Shown here piece by piece: positions 54,953 through 64,000 of a stretch of 64,000 nt of DNA. The notes under the pieces are model-generated. The model was not told the DNA's origin. It ran no database searches and saw only the letters and a list, made by a program, of their open reading frames with translations. Every line of letters starts with the position of its first letter. The stretch's first letter is position 1. The position numbers and the translations under genes are program-made. Origin of the DNA: Segnochrobactrum spirostomi (GTDB lineage: Bacteria > Pseudomonadota > Alphaproteobacteria > Rhizobiales > Segnochrobactraceae); contig NZ_VWNA01000001.1 of NCBI RefSeq assembly GCF_009600605.1, positions 1,054,001-1,118,000 of the forward strand. Direction: 5' to 3'.

Positions 54953-55171
54953 ATGAACGCGATCAGGGATGCGGAGGTGAGCCGTTTGAAAATCCGGAGG
55001 ATCAAGCTGAAAATCAGGCTGTTTGGTTGGCGCCTTACCCTAACGATCAGCTCAGTGAAAGGGGATCGGGCTTCGGCCCGGTCCCCACCGGAAAGCGATG
55101 ACGGCTCACCTCCGGGATCGAAGATAGATGGCCCGTCCGAACGCCTCAAGCGCCAACAGGAAGCGGCCTAA
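54953..55171 (+). CDS. Possible small basic protein
   Basis: A 72-residue frame from ATG 54953 (MNAIRDAEVSRLKIRRIKLK ...) ending ERLKRQQEAA. It is lysine/arginine-rich with a hydrophilic second half. No similarity recognised and no strong ribosome site. It may be chance coding in the island. From 55172 to the right attachment repeat I see no gene. Confidence 0.25.
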   Translation: MNAIRDAEVSRLKIRRIKLKIRLFGWRLTLTISSVKGDRASARSPPESDDGSPPGSKIDGPSERLKRQQEAA

Positions 55172-55417
55172 CTGATTGTCGAAACGCGGTGGCGGCTTCC
55201 AATGCGCATGCCTGAAGGCGTCGGCCCGCAAGGTTGATTAGCCCGCGACGGGACTTCATCACCGGCAAGAGGTCCGTGATTCGCATGAGAGCACCTTCAG
55301 GCGGCTCACGGTGGCTCCGAAAGACCGCATAGCGTCGCCGTCGGCGTCCAAAGCTGCGTCCATTTCGACGTTACAATGACGCCAATAAGGTATTGATTTT
55401 ATTGACGTATGAGAGAT

Positions 55418-55442
55418 TTCAATCCTCTCTCGCAGCACCATC
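55418..55442 (+). repeat. Right attachment repeat
   Basis: A perfect 25-bp copy of the sequence at 43538-43562. Here it is not part of a complete tRNA; a partial T-arm-like GAGAGAT precedes it. It marks the right end of the 11.9-kb island and the left end of a second, related element remnant. Confidence 0.92.
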
Positions 55443-55533
55443 TTTTCCCCTCGAGATCGCTGAACGCGTTGGCAACCAGGGGGGCTGCACCCATTCTGCT
55501 GTGACAAAGTGCGTAACGAAGCGGGGCCATCTG

Positions 55534-56016
55534 ATGGCGGGAGCGCTGCGACATCTCCTCAATCGAAACGGTCGCTTCTTCGCGCGGCTGACGATCCCGA
55601 AGTCCCTCCGCCCTCACCTCCAGAACCGCACGGAACTGCGCATCCCGCTCGGCCCCGATCGCCGAGAGGCAGTGCGACTTCTCGCCGGCGCCGTAGCGCA
55701 AATGCAAGAGAAGCTCGCCGCCGCGCGTCGCGATGCCGGCGAGGAGATGGCTCCGAGCGTTCCGACGCCCAAAAGGCGCGTGTCCAAACCGAGGGCGATC
55801 TATCAGCTCTATCAGGACCTTCTCTTTTCGGATGATTTCCTGCGGGATAGGGAGCCGGACTACGCGGAGCTCGTGCGCAAGGCCCACCATACGAACCGCC
55901 TCGAAGGCATCGAGCCTGATCCTGACATAGATCATATTTTCGAGGCGTTCGTTCGCGGCGAAATCGAAGCAACTGACCTCGTGCCCTATATCAAGGCCGC
56001 ACAGGCATCCCGCTAG
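55534..56016 (+). CDS. Integrase N-terminus fused in frame to a VbhA-type antitoxin
   Basis: A 160-residue frame. Residues 1-113 (MAGALRHLLNRNGRFFARL ... REPDYAEL) are nearly identical to the first 113 residues of the island integrase. After base 55873 the sequence departs: VRKAHHTNRLEGIEPDPDID ... FVRGEIEATDLVPYI matches VbhA/FicA antitoxins, including the inhibitory (S/T)xxxE(G/N) motif as TNRLEG. A Fic toxin start follows two bases after its stop. It looks like a recombination product; the antitoxin part could still be functional, the integrase part cannot be. Confidence 0.75.
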   Translation: MAGALRHLLNRNGRFFARLTIPKSLRPHLQNRTELRIPLGPDRREAVRLLAGAVAQMQEKLAAARRDAGEEMAPSVPTPKRRVSKPRAIYQLYQDLLFSDDFLRDREPDYAELVRKAHHTNRLEGIEPDPDIDHIFEAFVRGEIEATDLVPYIKAAQASR

Positions 56017-56018
56017 GG

Positions 56019-56129
56019 GTGTCTGGCTACACGCTCGACGACCGCGAAACTCTCAAGAACAAGCTCGGCGCCGCCTCGCATGACGAGCTGGAGCGCCTTC
56101 AGGCGCCCCTCGTTCCGGCCCGCGACATC
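56019..56129 (+). pseudogene. Fic toxin fragment
   Basis: From GTG 56019 the frame reads VSGYTLDDRETLKNKLGA ... ELERLQAPLVPARDI, the N-terminal 37 residues of Fic-domain proteins (the family continues with a helix leading to HxFxxGNGR). After this the similarity stops; the frame continues to 56297 with unrelated residues and no Fic motif. So only the toxin start remains next to its antitoxin-like partner. Confidence 0.65.
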
Positions 56130-56255
56130 CGAGATCCTCGCCAATCTGGTGATCTGACCCCAAAGGCGCGCCCCCTCGACATGGTCGGGCGGGCAGCGCG
56201 CGGGCATCGTCAAAAGGCCGACCAGCCTGATCGCCGGTCGGCATCGTGTCGGGAA

Positions 56256-57149
56256 TCAGTCGTCGCCTCCGCCGTCGGCACCGCCGTCGTCCCCTGAGCC
56301 GCCGTCGTCCCCTGAGCCGCCATCGTCCGAAGAACTGTCATCGGATACACTGTCGTCTGAACTGTCCTCGGACGTTGCCGACTCATCGCCTGCATCGCTG
56401 TCATCGGATACACTGTCGTCCGAACTGTCCTCGGACGTTGCCGACTCATCGCCTGCATCGCTGTCATCGGATGCACTCTCGTCTGAACTGTCCTCGGACG
56501 TTGCCGACTCATCGCTCGACGTTTCGTCCGACGCCGATTCCTCGCTCGATGTTTCCTCGTGCGAAACGGATTCCTCCACAGCCGATTCCTCGCTCGTATA
56601 GGCGCTCTCGATCTCGGCGGTCTCTTCCGAGACATATTCGGAGTAGGAGAACGAGCTTTCTTCGGTCGTCGTCGCTTCCCAGGTCGAGACTTCGGAGACC
56701 GAATAGGTCTCATTGTAGCTTTCGAGCGTGATGACCGCCGCCACCGCGACGACGGCGCCAGCACGGTCGATATCGAAATTGTAGTTCGAATTGCCGGTCT
56801 TCAGACCGCGGCGCACCGCGATATCGACATCGATGGGCTTCTTCACCTTGTGCCCGCCGATCTCGACCAGAACATCGCCCGGCTTGATTCCCTGCCTGTC
56901 CGCCGCGCCGCCTGGCTTCACGGAAACGACGAGCAGGCCGTGGGCGGACTTGTCGAGCTTGAAAACCTTCGCGACCTTCGCATTGATCGGCATGAGGAGA
57001 GCGCCCAGAGCCCGCGAAATCGCCGGCTTCGGCAGACCGTGCGCCGCTTGCGAAGCGGCAAAGGCGGCATGTGGCCCGGCAACGGGCAGCACGGCATGCG
57101 TGATCGACAGCGCAATGGCGCTGGCGGTAATAATCAGTTTCTTCTTCAT
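56256..57149 (-). CDS. Secreted PDZ-domain protein with acidic Ser/Asp/Glu repeat tail
   Basis: A 297-residue protein. The signal peptide is MKKKLIITASAIALSITHAV ... AFA (cleavage near 32). A PDZ domain spans about residues 65-140 (GLLVVSVKPGGAADRQGIKPGDVLVEIGGHKV). A long disordered tail (about 150-297) is Ser/Glu then Ser/Asp-rich, ending in Gly/Asp repeats (DDGGSGDDGG). There is no protease domain, so it is not a DegP-type protease. The tail may bind cations or act as a cell-surface spacer. ATG 57149 was chosen for the signal peptide. Confidence 0.75.
   Translation of the reverse strand: MKKKLIITASAIALSITHAVLPVAGPHAAFAASQAAHGLPKPAISRALGALLMPINAKVAKVFKLDKSAHGLLVVSVKPGGAADRQGIKPGDVLVEIGGHKVKKPIDVDIAVRRGLKTGNSNYNFDIDRAGAVVAVAAVITLESYNETYSVSEVSTWEATTTEESSFSYSEYVSEETAEIESAYTSEESAVEESVSHEETSSEESASDETSSDESATSEDSSDESASDDSDAGDESATSEDSSDDSVSDDSDAGDESATSEDSSDDSVSDDSSSDDGGSGDDGGSGDDGGADGGGDD
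56336..56524. repeat. Three 63-bp tandem repeats inside the acidic tail
   Basis: Units begin at 56336, 56399 and 56462, each 63 bases with only a few substitutions, encoding DESATSEDSSDDSVSDDSDAG-like 21-residue blocks. An 18-bp repeat coding for (G)SGDDGG lies just before (about 56293-56330). The array can vary in copy number by slippage without breaking the frame. Confidence 0.9.
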
Positions 57150-57250
57150 ACGACAGCTCCATCCCCAAAGTGGATGCCGAACCTTACGCGTCGCCGCGTA
57201 CGACACAAGGGACAATGTAAGCTTCCGGCGAGGACTGCGGCCGCCTCGGA

Positions 57251-57958
57251 TCATCTGCGTGGCGGACTGTGGCTTTTCTCGAAGTCGGCCTTGCCGAGAG
57301 CGCGGCGTCTGGCGAGCTTTTTCATCCGGGGCTGCATTTCGTCTTCATCAGCATGTGCAGGATCGAACGGACGGCCGTGCCAGCGTTAGAGTTCGCGATG
57401 CTGCTCGTGCTTGGGATCGGCGATGGCGTCGAGGAACAGTTCGAAGCCGGGGATGCCGCCCACATCTTCGGGCGGGGCGCGACCGGCACCGTCGATGGTG
57501 TGGGGATACGCGACAGCGGGATCGGCGTCGGCGATTGCCTCGATGGTGATCGTGTGCCGCCAGTCGTCACCGAAGTCGTAGGTGTAGGCCAGTTGCGTGA
57601 TGCCGCGATCGACCAGCGTTCCGAGCCGCATCGTCTTCGCCGAGTAGGTTCTGTCGCGCAGGCTGTGCCATTCGGGATCGGGAATGGCGTAGCGCTTTCC
57701 GTCGGCGCGGAACTCGAACAGGTGATAGTCGTCGAACGTCATTGCCGCCTGGATGACGTCATGCAAGGCATTGAGCGTTGCTGTCAGCGGCACCTCGGCG
57801 CGCCGCCAGATGACGGGCTGCCAGTCATCGAGCTGGATCGTGATCGGGCGATGCGATCGGCGTAGCTCTGCCGCAAGTCTTGCAGATTGCACCTTCCAGT
57901 TCCACGGGACGAGATCGGCCAGCCTGCTTTGCGGCGTGTCGGCGATGCGAGCGGGCAC
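57251..57958 (-). pseudogene. pRiA4b ORF-3-like protein with internal stop, joined to IS66 sequence
   Basis: The frame carries the pRiA4b ORF-3 family fold: ITIQLDDWQPVIWRRAEVP, FDDYHLFEFRADGKRYAIPD, YTYDFGDDWRHTI and GGIPGFELFLDAIADPKHEQ. A TAA at 57386-57388 interrupts it, and the same frame then continues with the expected ending (RWHGRPFDPAHADEDEM) to TGA 57251-57253. The first 22 residues from GTG 57958 are IS66 transposase sequence; the native start may be GTG near 57892. The family often travels with insertion sequences. Confidence 0.7.
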
Positions 57959-58015
57959 GTCTGCGAGCCAGGCCTGCGGGTCGACGTCGTTGGGCTTTGC
58001 GGTGCCGAGCAGACT
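57893..58015 (-). mobile_element. IS66-family transposase C-terminal fragment
   Basis: Minus-strand translation gives SLLGTAKPNDVDPQAWLAD and PARIADTPQSRLADLVPWNW, the last 40 or so residues of IS66 TnpC. Nothing upstream matches the rest of the transposase. From 58016 to 58150 I see no other gene. Confidence 0.8.
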
Positions 58016-58150
58016 ATCGCAAGATCCAGAGCGAGGGATTCGACGGGTTCTTCGGGCTCTGCCTTCGCAGTCGCCCGAAGAACTTCGATTTCTCTCTAAG
58101 CTCCGGCCAGTTCGGCGAGAACGGCAGCGCTCGGGACATACGGGGAGGCC

Positions 58151-59968
58151 TCACGCCTGATGCCGGACAATCCCGTTCATCATCCCCATCTCGACCTTGG
58201 TCTTGTGGATCTCGTGCGGGTCGATCGCGAGGATGTTCTGGCTGAGGACGATGAGATCGGCGCGCTTGCCGACTTCGATCGAGCCCACGTCCTTGTCCAT
58301 CCGCAATTGATAGGCGGCGCCCATGGTGTTGGCGTGGATCGCCTCCTCCACTGTCAGGCGCTCATTCGCCGGGCTCAGGACCGGTGCGTCCTTCAGGCCG
58401 ACGAGTTGGCGGGTGACGCCGACCTGAATCGACTTCAACGGCTCATAAGTGGAGAAATAGCCCGCCGCCGGCCAGTCGGTGCCGAAGGAGACGCGGCCGC
58501 CCTGATTGAGGATCGTCTTGGTGCGGTACATGTTGCTGGCGCGGGGCTCGCCATAGCGCGCCATCATGTTCTCCAGCGTATCCGGGTCAGCGGACGACCA
58601 ATAAGCAGAGAACTGGGCGGTTACGTTCAGCTTGGCGAAGCGGGGGTTGTCGCTATCGTCGACATAGACCAGATGCGCGATGGCGTTCCGGCGATCGCGC
58701 GGCGGGTTCGCCGCGATGGCTTTTTCTATGCCATCCAGCGCGACGCGGGCCGTCCGCTCACCGCAGGCGTGGATATGCAGATCGAATCCGGCTGCGTCCA
58801 CCATGGCGATCAACTGGTGCCACTGCGCCTCGGTAAAGGGGGAGCCACCGGTGGAGTTCGGCATGTCGGCATAGGGTTCGAGCAGCCACGCCGTATAGCC
58901 ACCCTGCGACCCGTCGCCGACGATCTTGACGATATCGACATGCACGAGCTCGGTGGCGATGCGCTTGTTGAGCGCGGTCATCTCCGCAACGACGTTGTCG
59001 ATTGGCAGCGATTTCACGGAATAGGAGGCGGATACGCGGAACGGCAGCTTGCCCCGCTTCTCGGCATCGACATAGAGCTCGATGATCGCGCCCTGGTCGC
59101 TGCCGACCGGGGGAACGCCGGCATCGAAGACGGTCGTGATGCCTGCAGCGGCGGCCTTCGGGAGCCAGGCCTCCAGCAGCCGGCCCATGGCCTGGGCGGA
59201 GATCGGCTCGACTGCATTGACGAGACTCAGCACCGCGTTCGTTTCCAGCACGTAGCCGGTCGGATCGCCCTTCTGATCGCGCGCGTAATAGCTGAAGCGC
59301 GGAATGGGATCGGGCGTGTCGCGGCTGACACCCTCCATCTCCAGCGCCTTGGAGTTCGCCCATAGGCTGTGGCCGTCAATGGCGAAGAAGAAGGCCGGCC
59401 GGTCCGGAAGGATTGCATCGAGCTCGGCCCGGTTCGGCCCCTCCGGCGGGAACATGTCGACGCGCCAGCCGAAGCCCCGGATCGGGCCGGTCGGGTTATC
59501 CTGGGCATATTGCTTTATTGCCGCCAGCACCTCGGCGAGATTGGCGAGCTGGAGATCGAGGCCCGACGTCATAAAGGCGCCCAGGAAGGGGTGGGTGTGG
59601 CCCTCGACGAAGCCAGGCATCAGCAGCCGCCCCTTAAGGTCGACGAACTGCGTCTTCGGGCCGGCCATCGCCCTGGCGGCGGCCTCATCACCGACATGGA
59701 TGATGGTATTGCCGCGCACCGCGACCGCGTCCGCCCATGGCGCGGGACCGCCCACGGTGTAGACGGGACCGTTATGGAATACGAAATCCGCAGGGCCGTC
59801 AGGGACCGCCGTGGCCTCCTCGGCGCGCGCATCCGTTGCAATGAAGCCGGGCGCCAGAGCCGCCGCAGCCGTCATTGCCGCACCTGCCCGCAGCACCGAA
59901 CGCCGGCTCACGGCCCGGCTTCGACCAAAGGCCTCGAAAAAGGGCGCCCAGTCACATGCAGTACACAT
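58151..59968 (-). CDS. Tat-exported amidohydrolase, YtcJ-like
   Basis: A 605-residue periplasmic metal-dependent hydrolase. A twin-arginine signal peptide (VSRRSVLRAGAAMTAAAAL) lies at residues about 20-45, preceded by a 20-residue leader with two cysteines (MCTACDWAP). The metal site is EGHTHP near residue 145, with HIHACGE, AHLVYVD and FGTDWPAAG later, the amidohydrolase-3 (YtcJ) pattern. ATG 59968 has GGGGAGG just upstream. The substrate is unknown. It follows dabA on the same strand after 264 bases that contain only a presumed promoter. Confidence 0.88.
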   Translation of the reverse strand: MCTACDWAPFFEAFGRSRAVSRRSVLRAGAAMTAAAALAPGFIATDARAEEATAVPDGPADFVFHNGPVYTVGGPAPWADAVAVRGNTIIHVGDEAAARAMAGPKTQFVDLKGRLLMPGFVEGHTHPFLGAFMTSGLDLQLANLAEVLAAIKQYAQDNPTGPIRGFGWRVDMFPPEGPNRAELDAILPDRPAFFFAIDGHSLWANSKALEMEGVSRDTPDPIPRFSYYARDQKGDPTGYVLETNAVLSLVNAVEPISAQAMGRLLEAWLPKAAAAGITTVFDAGVPPVGSDQGAIIELYVDAEKRGKLPFRVSASYSVKSLPIDNVVAEMTALNKRIATELVHVDIVKIVGDGSQGGYTAWLLEPYADMPNSTGGSPFTEAQWHQLIAMVDAAGFDLHIHACGERTARVALDGIEKAIAANPPRDRRNAIAHLVYVDDSDNPRFAKLNVTAQFSAYWSSADPDTLENMMARYGEPRASNMYRTKTILNQGGRVSFGTDWPAAGYFSTYEPLKSIQVGVTRQLVGLKDAPVLSPANERLTVEEAIHANTMGAAYQLRMDKDVGSIEVGKRADLIVLSQNILAIDPHEIHKTKVEMGMMNGIVRHQA

Positions 59969-60232
59969 CTTCGCCTCCCCCCGACATGCATGCAGCGCAC
60001 GCACGAAACCATCCCGCCCGCCGCCGCGGATCGGCATTGCCGCACCGACAAGGGACCCAACCCTCGCGGATTATGCCCATCGCAGGCAGATCCATTGACC
60101 GCGGAAACCCAGCAAAGCCCTGATTCAACAATAGACGTCAAATTGAGAAAGCGACTTTCATATATCGCCCCTCACTTTCATCTTCTCTTGGCTCTTGAGC
60201 GCATAAGCCGGTCCGGCTGAACCCCGCCCCCG

Positions 60233-62686
60233 TCACCCCAACCCGCTCCCCTCCCCCACCACCGACCACGCCAGGCCCGGTTCGTAGCGCCAGGCCATGC
60301 GGCCGGTGTCGTCGAGGGCGAAGAGGTGGAGCCAGCGGTTGTCGAACAAAGCGCGCACCCCGGAATGGCGGGCGAGGACGGCGAGGATCGCCTCGCGCGG
60401 GGCCTCGATGAGGACCGAGAGGCGCAAGGGGTCGTGGACGAAGCGCTCGCCGTCGTGCACCGATTGCCACGGCAGGCCACCGCGTAAGGTCCCGCCGTTG
60501 CCCTCGACGACACCCACGCCGCCGGTGACGTTGTGGAGGAGCTTGTTGCCGCCGCCGAACGCCGCCGGGGCGACCGCCGAGCCGTAATATTGCAAGCTGA
60601 TCCAGCTCGCGACCACCACCGGCGCGGTCAGGATGAGCTCCAAGACCCGGAAGTCGACGTCCCGCGCCCACACATAATCATGCAGGAAGACCCGGCCTTC
60701 CAGGTTGCGGTCGATCGTCCGCGACCGCGGCGCCGCGACGAAGGCCTGGCAGCCGGCGAGGCCCCATTCGGGGCGGGTCTGCGCCCAATCCCGGCTCCGC
60801 GCGGCGACCGCGTCGGCATCCGTCGCGCCGGGCAGCCGCACGGCGCGCTCGGCCCGGGCGATCTCGCCGGCCGCCGCGAGCCAGGCTTCCGCGCGGGCGA
60901 GATCGCCGGCGGAAGGCCCGGTCGGGGCGGCCTGTGCGGCACCGGCACCCCGGCCGAGGGCGGTGCCGGCGGGCGCGTCGAACCGGTAGAGGGTGACGCG
61001 GTCCGTCGTGGTGTCGTGCAGGCCGGCGACGAAGCGCGTGTCGGCGGGAATGGCGATGCCTTTCTCCAAGAGCCCGCTCCGCACCGCGTCGTCGTTCAAG
61101 AGCCCGGCGAGAAGCCGCGCGTTGACCTCGCCCGAATAGCCGCCGCAGGCGCCGCACTGGAGCGCGCTCGCGTGCGGATTGTTGACCACGTCGGCGCCGT
61201 GACCGAGGAGGAGGACGAGCGGCGCGAACCGCTCGGTCAGCGACATCGCCCGAAGCACCGTCTCGGCCGCGGCGATCCGCGCGTCGAGGCCCGGATCGAG
61301 GGCGAAGCGCGGCGCGGGACCGGCCGCGGGCGGCGCGTGCTTGCAGTGCAGAGCATCACCGAGAAGCTTGCCGGCATAGATCGGCCCGGTCGCCTCCACG
61401 AAGGCGAACGAGGAGACCGCCGCGAGCTTGAAGCGCCCCCAGGCCCGCTTCGCCCGCGCCTTGATGCGCGCCGCCCGGTCAGCGCCCGCGTCCGCCGCCG
61501 TGCCGGCGCAGGTGAACAGGCCGGGTTCGAGGAGAACCGGCAGCCGCCGCTCCACGAGATCCGACGCGAAGCGCCGGTGCGCCGTGCCGAGGCCGAAGAA
61601 GCCGGCGAAGCCGAGGGTCTCGATACCGGGATCGAGGCTTTCGAGCGCCCGCCGCATGACCTCCGACCTGACGTCGATGCAGAAGGCCGCCTGAAGCGCG
61701 GGCCTCGCGGGTGCCGCCGCGGCCGCAGGGGCATTTCCGGGGAACGCCGCGGCGAGGCCCCGCTGGGCGGCGCGCTCGGCCGCCTCCTGGAGGATCGCGT
61801 CGACGACGAGGTCCGGCGTCGGCGCGATCGGCGCAGCATGGGCCGCCCGCGCCCGCGCCCACGCCTCGGCGATCGCCGCCTCGTAGTGCACGAACAGCGC
61901 CTCCTCCCAGACCAGCCGGACCGCGAGCAGATCGGTGAGCGCCGCGTCGCTGCCACCGCCGAGTTCGGCCTCGAACAGCCGGTAGCGGGCATATTGGGCC
62001 CAGCCGCCGAGCGTCGACAGGAGCCGGTGGTAGACCGAACCGAGGGCGGCCTCTTCGAGGCCGAGCCGGTCGCTCGCCCGCACCGCCGCCGCCCCGGCAT
62101 CCTCCGGCGCCTCGAAGACATGGAGCGCGAAGCCCTTGAGGCCGGCGATCTCGGGGGTGAGGTCGTGGGTGGCGACGGCCCGCCACGCGGCGTACACCCC
62201 CTTGCCCCGCGGTGCCGCCCAGAGCGCCTGCCCCTCGTCAAACTGGCCGGCGGCGAACGCACCGAGCCGTTCGGCGATGAGGCCCGGCCAATCGATGCCG
62301 GAGACGGCGGCGGCGAGGTCGGCGACCGTCGGCAGCGCTTGCGGTTCCGGCGTGTCGGTGGCGATCGCCGCCTGCAACACGGCGAGGTCGGCGGGCCGCA
62401 GCGCGGCAGGCGCGGCGGCCCAGGCCGCGGCGAGATCGGCCGGCGTGATCGCGCCGGCACTGATCCTGTCGCGGTACCAAGCCCGCGGCATCGTCACCGC
62501 GATGCCGGCGGCCCGGGCGAGCCGTGCTGCCGCCTGAGCGAGCGGCTCCCCGGCCTGGCCGAGGAAGGGATTGACCGCGACATTCGCGGCGAGCAGCCAC
62601 AGCGGCGGGATCGCCCGCGCCGCCTCGTCGGCCGCTTCACGAACCGCCCGGGTGATCGAGAGCGGCGCATCGAACATGTAGGACAT
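60233..62686 (-). CDS. dabA: Inorganic carbon transporter subunit DabA (DUF2309)
   Basis: An 817-residue protein of the DUF2309/YbcC family, the cytoplasmic beta-carbonic-anhydrase-like half of the DAB bicarbonate/CO2 accumulation complex. The zinc site is complete: Cys336 and Asp338 in AFCIDVRSE, His496 in LLGHGADVV and Cys511 in QCGACGG, the same 15-residue His-Cys spacing as in characterised DabA. ATG 62686 was chosen since the family begins near [12 protein letters not shown]. It lies 19 bases after dabB, in one operon. It is likely to supply bicarbonate to carboxylases such as PEP carboxylase. Confidence 0.93.
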   Translation of the reverse strand: MSYMFDAPLSITRAVREAADEAARAIPPLWLLAANVAVNPFLGQAGEPLAQAAARLARAAGIAVTMPRAWYRDRISAGAITPADLAAAWAAAPAALRPADLAVLQAAIATDTPEPQALPTVADLAAAVSGIDWPGLIAERLGAFAAGQFDEGQALWAAPRGKGVYAAWRAVATHDLTPEIAGLKGFALHVFEAPEDAGAAAVRASDRLGLEEAALGSVYHRLLSTLGGWAQYARYRLFEAELGGGSDAALTDLLAVRLVWEEALFVHYEAAIAEAWARARAAHAAPIAPTPDLVVDAILQEAAERAAQRGLAAAFPGNAPAAAAAPARPALQAAFCIDVRSEVMRRALESLDPGIETLGFAGFFGLGTAHRRFASDLVERRLPVLLEPGLFTCAGTAADAGADRAARIKARAKRAWGRFKLAAVSSFAFVEATGPIYAGKLLGDALHCKHAPPAAGPAPRFALDPGLDARIAAAETVLRAMSLTERFAPLVLLLGHGADVVNNPHASALQCGACGGYSGEVNARLLAGLLNDDAVRSGLLEKGIAIPADTRFVAGLHDTTTDRVTLYRFDAPAGTALGRGAGAAQAAPTGPSAGDLARAEAWLAAAGEIARAERAVRLPGATDADAVAARSRDWAQTRPEWGLAGCQAFVAAPRSRTIDRNLEGRVFLHDYVWARDVDFRVLELILTAPVVVASWISLQYYGSAVAPAAFGGGNKLLHNVTGGVGVVEGNGGTLRGGLPWQSVHDGERFVHDPLRLSVLIEAPREAILAVLARHSGVRALFDNRWLHLFALDDTGRMAWRYEPGLAWSVVGEGSGLG

Positions 62687-62705
62687 CGAGGGAGCTCCGG
62701 TTCGA

Positions 62706-64000
62706 TCAGGTGAGGCCACGCGTCGACCAGCCGCCGATCAGCCGGTCGAACACCGCATTGACGTAGAAGCCGTTCGAGAGATGGACGCGGAACCCCGCCG
62801 CGGCCGGGTGATCGGCCCACAGGGGGAACATCGCCTGGACGACGGCGACGAGGCCGAAGCTCACGACGACGAGGAGGATCAGCGCATCCTCGAGGGGGCC
62901 GGGCGGTGGCGGCGACGGCAGCACGCCCGCGGTGACGGTCGCCGCCGCGGTCTGGAGCGCGAAATAGCCGACGGAGGTCGCCACCGCGTAGAGCGCGGTG
63001 CGGCGGGTCAGCGCCCACGGCGCGGCGTCGGCGAAGCCCTGGGCGAGCATGTAGGCGACGCCGAAGATCAGGATGGCGCCGAGCGCGAGCGCCTGGGGCG
63101 ACTTGTGCTGGAGGCCGAACGCGAGGCCGACGGCGACATAGAGCACCAAAGCCGCGACGAAGGCCCGGCCGACGGCACCGGCATCGGGAATGGCGACCGG
63201 CCCGGGGCGGCGGGTCGCCGCGACGCGTTCCACCGCGCCGCCCGAGGCGAGGAAGGAGTGCGCCTTGTAGAGCGAGTGGGCGACGACGTGCAGGAGCGCG
63301 AGCGGAAACAGCGCGAGCCCGCATTCGAGGATCATGAAGCCCATCTGGGCGATCGTGGACCAGGCGAGCGAGGTCTTGACCGCCGGCTGGGTCAGCATCA
63401 CGAGGCTGCCGAACAGGGCCGTGAAGCCGCCGACCATGACGAGCCCGGCGAGCGTCGCCGGCGACAGCAGCATCACGTCGGCGAAGCGGATGATGAGGAA
63501 GCCGCCCGCATTGACGACGCCGGCATGGAGCAGGGCCGAGACGGGCGTCGGCGCTTCCATCACCTCGGTCAGCCAGCCGTGGGTCGGGAACTGCGCGGAC
63601 TTGAGGCCCGCCGCCACCGCGAGGAAGGCGGCCGCCGCGACCGCCGCGCCGCCGCCCTGCCCTTCGCGGGCGGCGGCGAGCATGGCGCCGATGTCGGTCG
63701 TGCCGTAGGCGTGGATCAGAAGGCCCACCGCGAGAGCGAGGGCGACGTCGCCGGCGCGGGCGACGAGGAATTTCTTGCGCGCGGCCCGGCGTGCGGCGAC
63801 GCGGCCGGGATAGAACAGGAGAAGCCGGTGCAGGAAGAGGCTCGTCGCGATCCAGGCGCCGAGAAGCTGCACGACGTTGCCCGCGGTGACGAGGAGAAGG
63901 ACCGCGGCGAGCGTCAGGCAGAGGTTCCCCAGGAACGGTCCCTGCCGCGCCTCACCGTCGAGATAGGTCCCGGCGAACCGCACCACGATCCAGCCGATGA
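62706..64000 (-). CDS. dabB: Proton-conducting membrane transporter DabB (NuoL-like), 5' end cut by window
   Basis: At least 431 residues of a NuoL/MrpA-type antiporter-like membrane protein, open to the window edge (reading ...[19 protein letters not shown] at the boundary). Many hydrophobic helices; a conserved Lys/His region appears in [32 protein letters not shown], the hallmark of this superfamily. Position directly before dabA identifies it as DabB rather than a complex I subunit. It couples the ion gradient to DabA. The missing N-terminal part is about 100 residues by family length. Confidence 0.9.
   Translation of the reverse strand, partial: IGWIVVRFAGTYLDGEARQGPFLGNLCLTLAAVLLLVTAGNVVQLLGAWIATSLFLHRLLLFYPGRVAARRAARKKFLVARAGDVALALAVGLLIHAYGTTDIGAMLAAAREGQGGGAAVAAAAFLAVAAGLKSAQFPTHGWLTEVMEAPTPVSALLHAGVVNAGGFLIIRFADVMLLSPATLAGLVMVGGFTALFGSLVMLTQPAVKTSLAWSTIAQMGFMILECGLALFPLALLHVVAHSLYKAHSFLASGGAVERVAATRRPGPVAIPDAGAVGRAFVAALVLYVAVGLAFGLQHKSPQALALGAILIFGVAYMLAQGFADAAPWALTRRTALYAVATSVGYFALQTAAATVTAGVLPSPPPPGPLEDALILLVVVSFGLVAVVQAMFPLWADHPAAAGFRVHLSNGFYVNAVFDRLIGGWSTRGLT

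Noticed and set aside
56293..56524. Regular repeats resembling a CRISPR array
   Set aside because: Units are adjoining 63-bp and 18-bp coding repeats without spacers, in frame with the PDZ protein.
60533..62713. 726-codon plus-strand frame opposite dabA
   Set aside because: Antisense shadow of DUF2309; no ribosome site or domain.

Overview
The window is GC-rich DNA with dense, short-gapped operons. Gene content points to an alphaproteobacterium, most likely of the Hyphomicrobiales (Rhizobiales): a BigR/SqrR-type persulfide sensor beside an ETHE1-like dioxygenase, an FnrN-type regulator with cydABX-hemN, an intracellular PHB depolymerase, and a NuoL-like/DUF2309 (DabBA) inorganic carbon pump. 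The assignment below class level is inference; I see no rRNA or other decisive marker.

Region by region. 1-2.7 kb: sulfide/persulfide detoxification module (persulfide dioxygenase, BigR-like repressor, rhodanese, TauE/SafE exporter) with overlapping divergent promoters around a palindrome. 2.8-10.1 kb: MFS transporter, PHB depolymerase, GST-like protein, and PEP carboxylase broken by one missing base in a C run. 10.1-16.5 kb: low-oxygen block, cydA-cydB-cydX-hemN with a perfect FNR box upstream and the fnr gene itself 1.3 kb away, with a GFA protein and a DMSP-lyase-like cupin between. 16.7-26 kb: housekeeping genes (8-oxoguanine deaminase-like, bacterioferritin, SRAP, SDR, CYTH, HAD, prmA, ABC exporter) and one candidate small RNA. 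26-35.2 kb: a five-gene exopolysaccharide operon, wecB, BcsB-like, NfrB-like glycosyltransferase with C-terminal MshEN (c-di-GMP) motifs, NfrA-like outer-membrane TPR/barrel protein, and a secreted protein of unknown fold. It resembles the E. coli NfrA/NfrB/WecB glycan system with a cellulose-synthase-type BcsB added and wecB built in. 35.3-43.1 kb: aldo-keto reductase, a sulfhydrylase/2OG-oxygenase pair divergent from a nitrate/sulfonate-type ABC transporter, and a lipoprotein.

43.5-55.4 kb: an integrated island of about 11.9 kb in a tRNA-Thr(GGT) gene, bounded by 25-bp direct repeats of the tRNA 3' end. It carries a tyrosine integrase, two serine recombinases each preceded by its own repeat array, a terminase-small-subunit-like protein, a membrane-anchored ribbon-helix-helix protein, a type III restriction-modification system (res frameshifted in a G run), a decayed HigBA module, a truncated BrnA-like antitoxin and an IS701-type remnant. 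Directly right of the second repeat is a remnant of a second, related element: its integrase N-terminus is fused in frame to a VbhA-type antitoxin and followed by the first residues of a Fic toxin.

56.2-64 kb: a secreted PDZ protein with a Ser/Asp/Glu repeat tail, IS66 and pRiA4b-ORF3 remnants, a Tat-exported amidohydrolase, and dabA with partial dabB running off the window edge.

Two themes link the genes. One is oxygen/redox control (FNR boxes before cydA and, at nine of ten positions, before the polysaccharide operon). The other is layered mobile-element decay at the tRNA-Thr site. Intact-looking antisense reading frames are abundant because of high GC and are not annotated.
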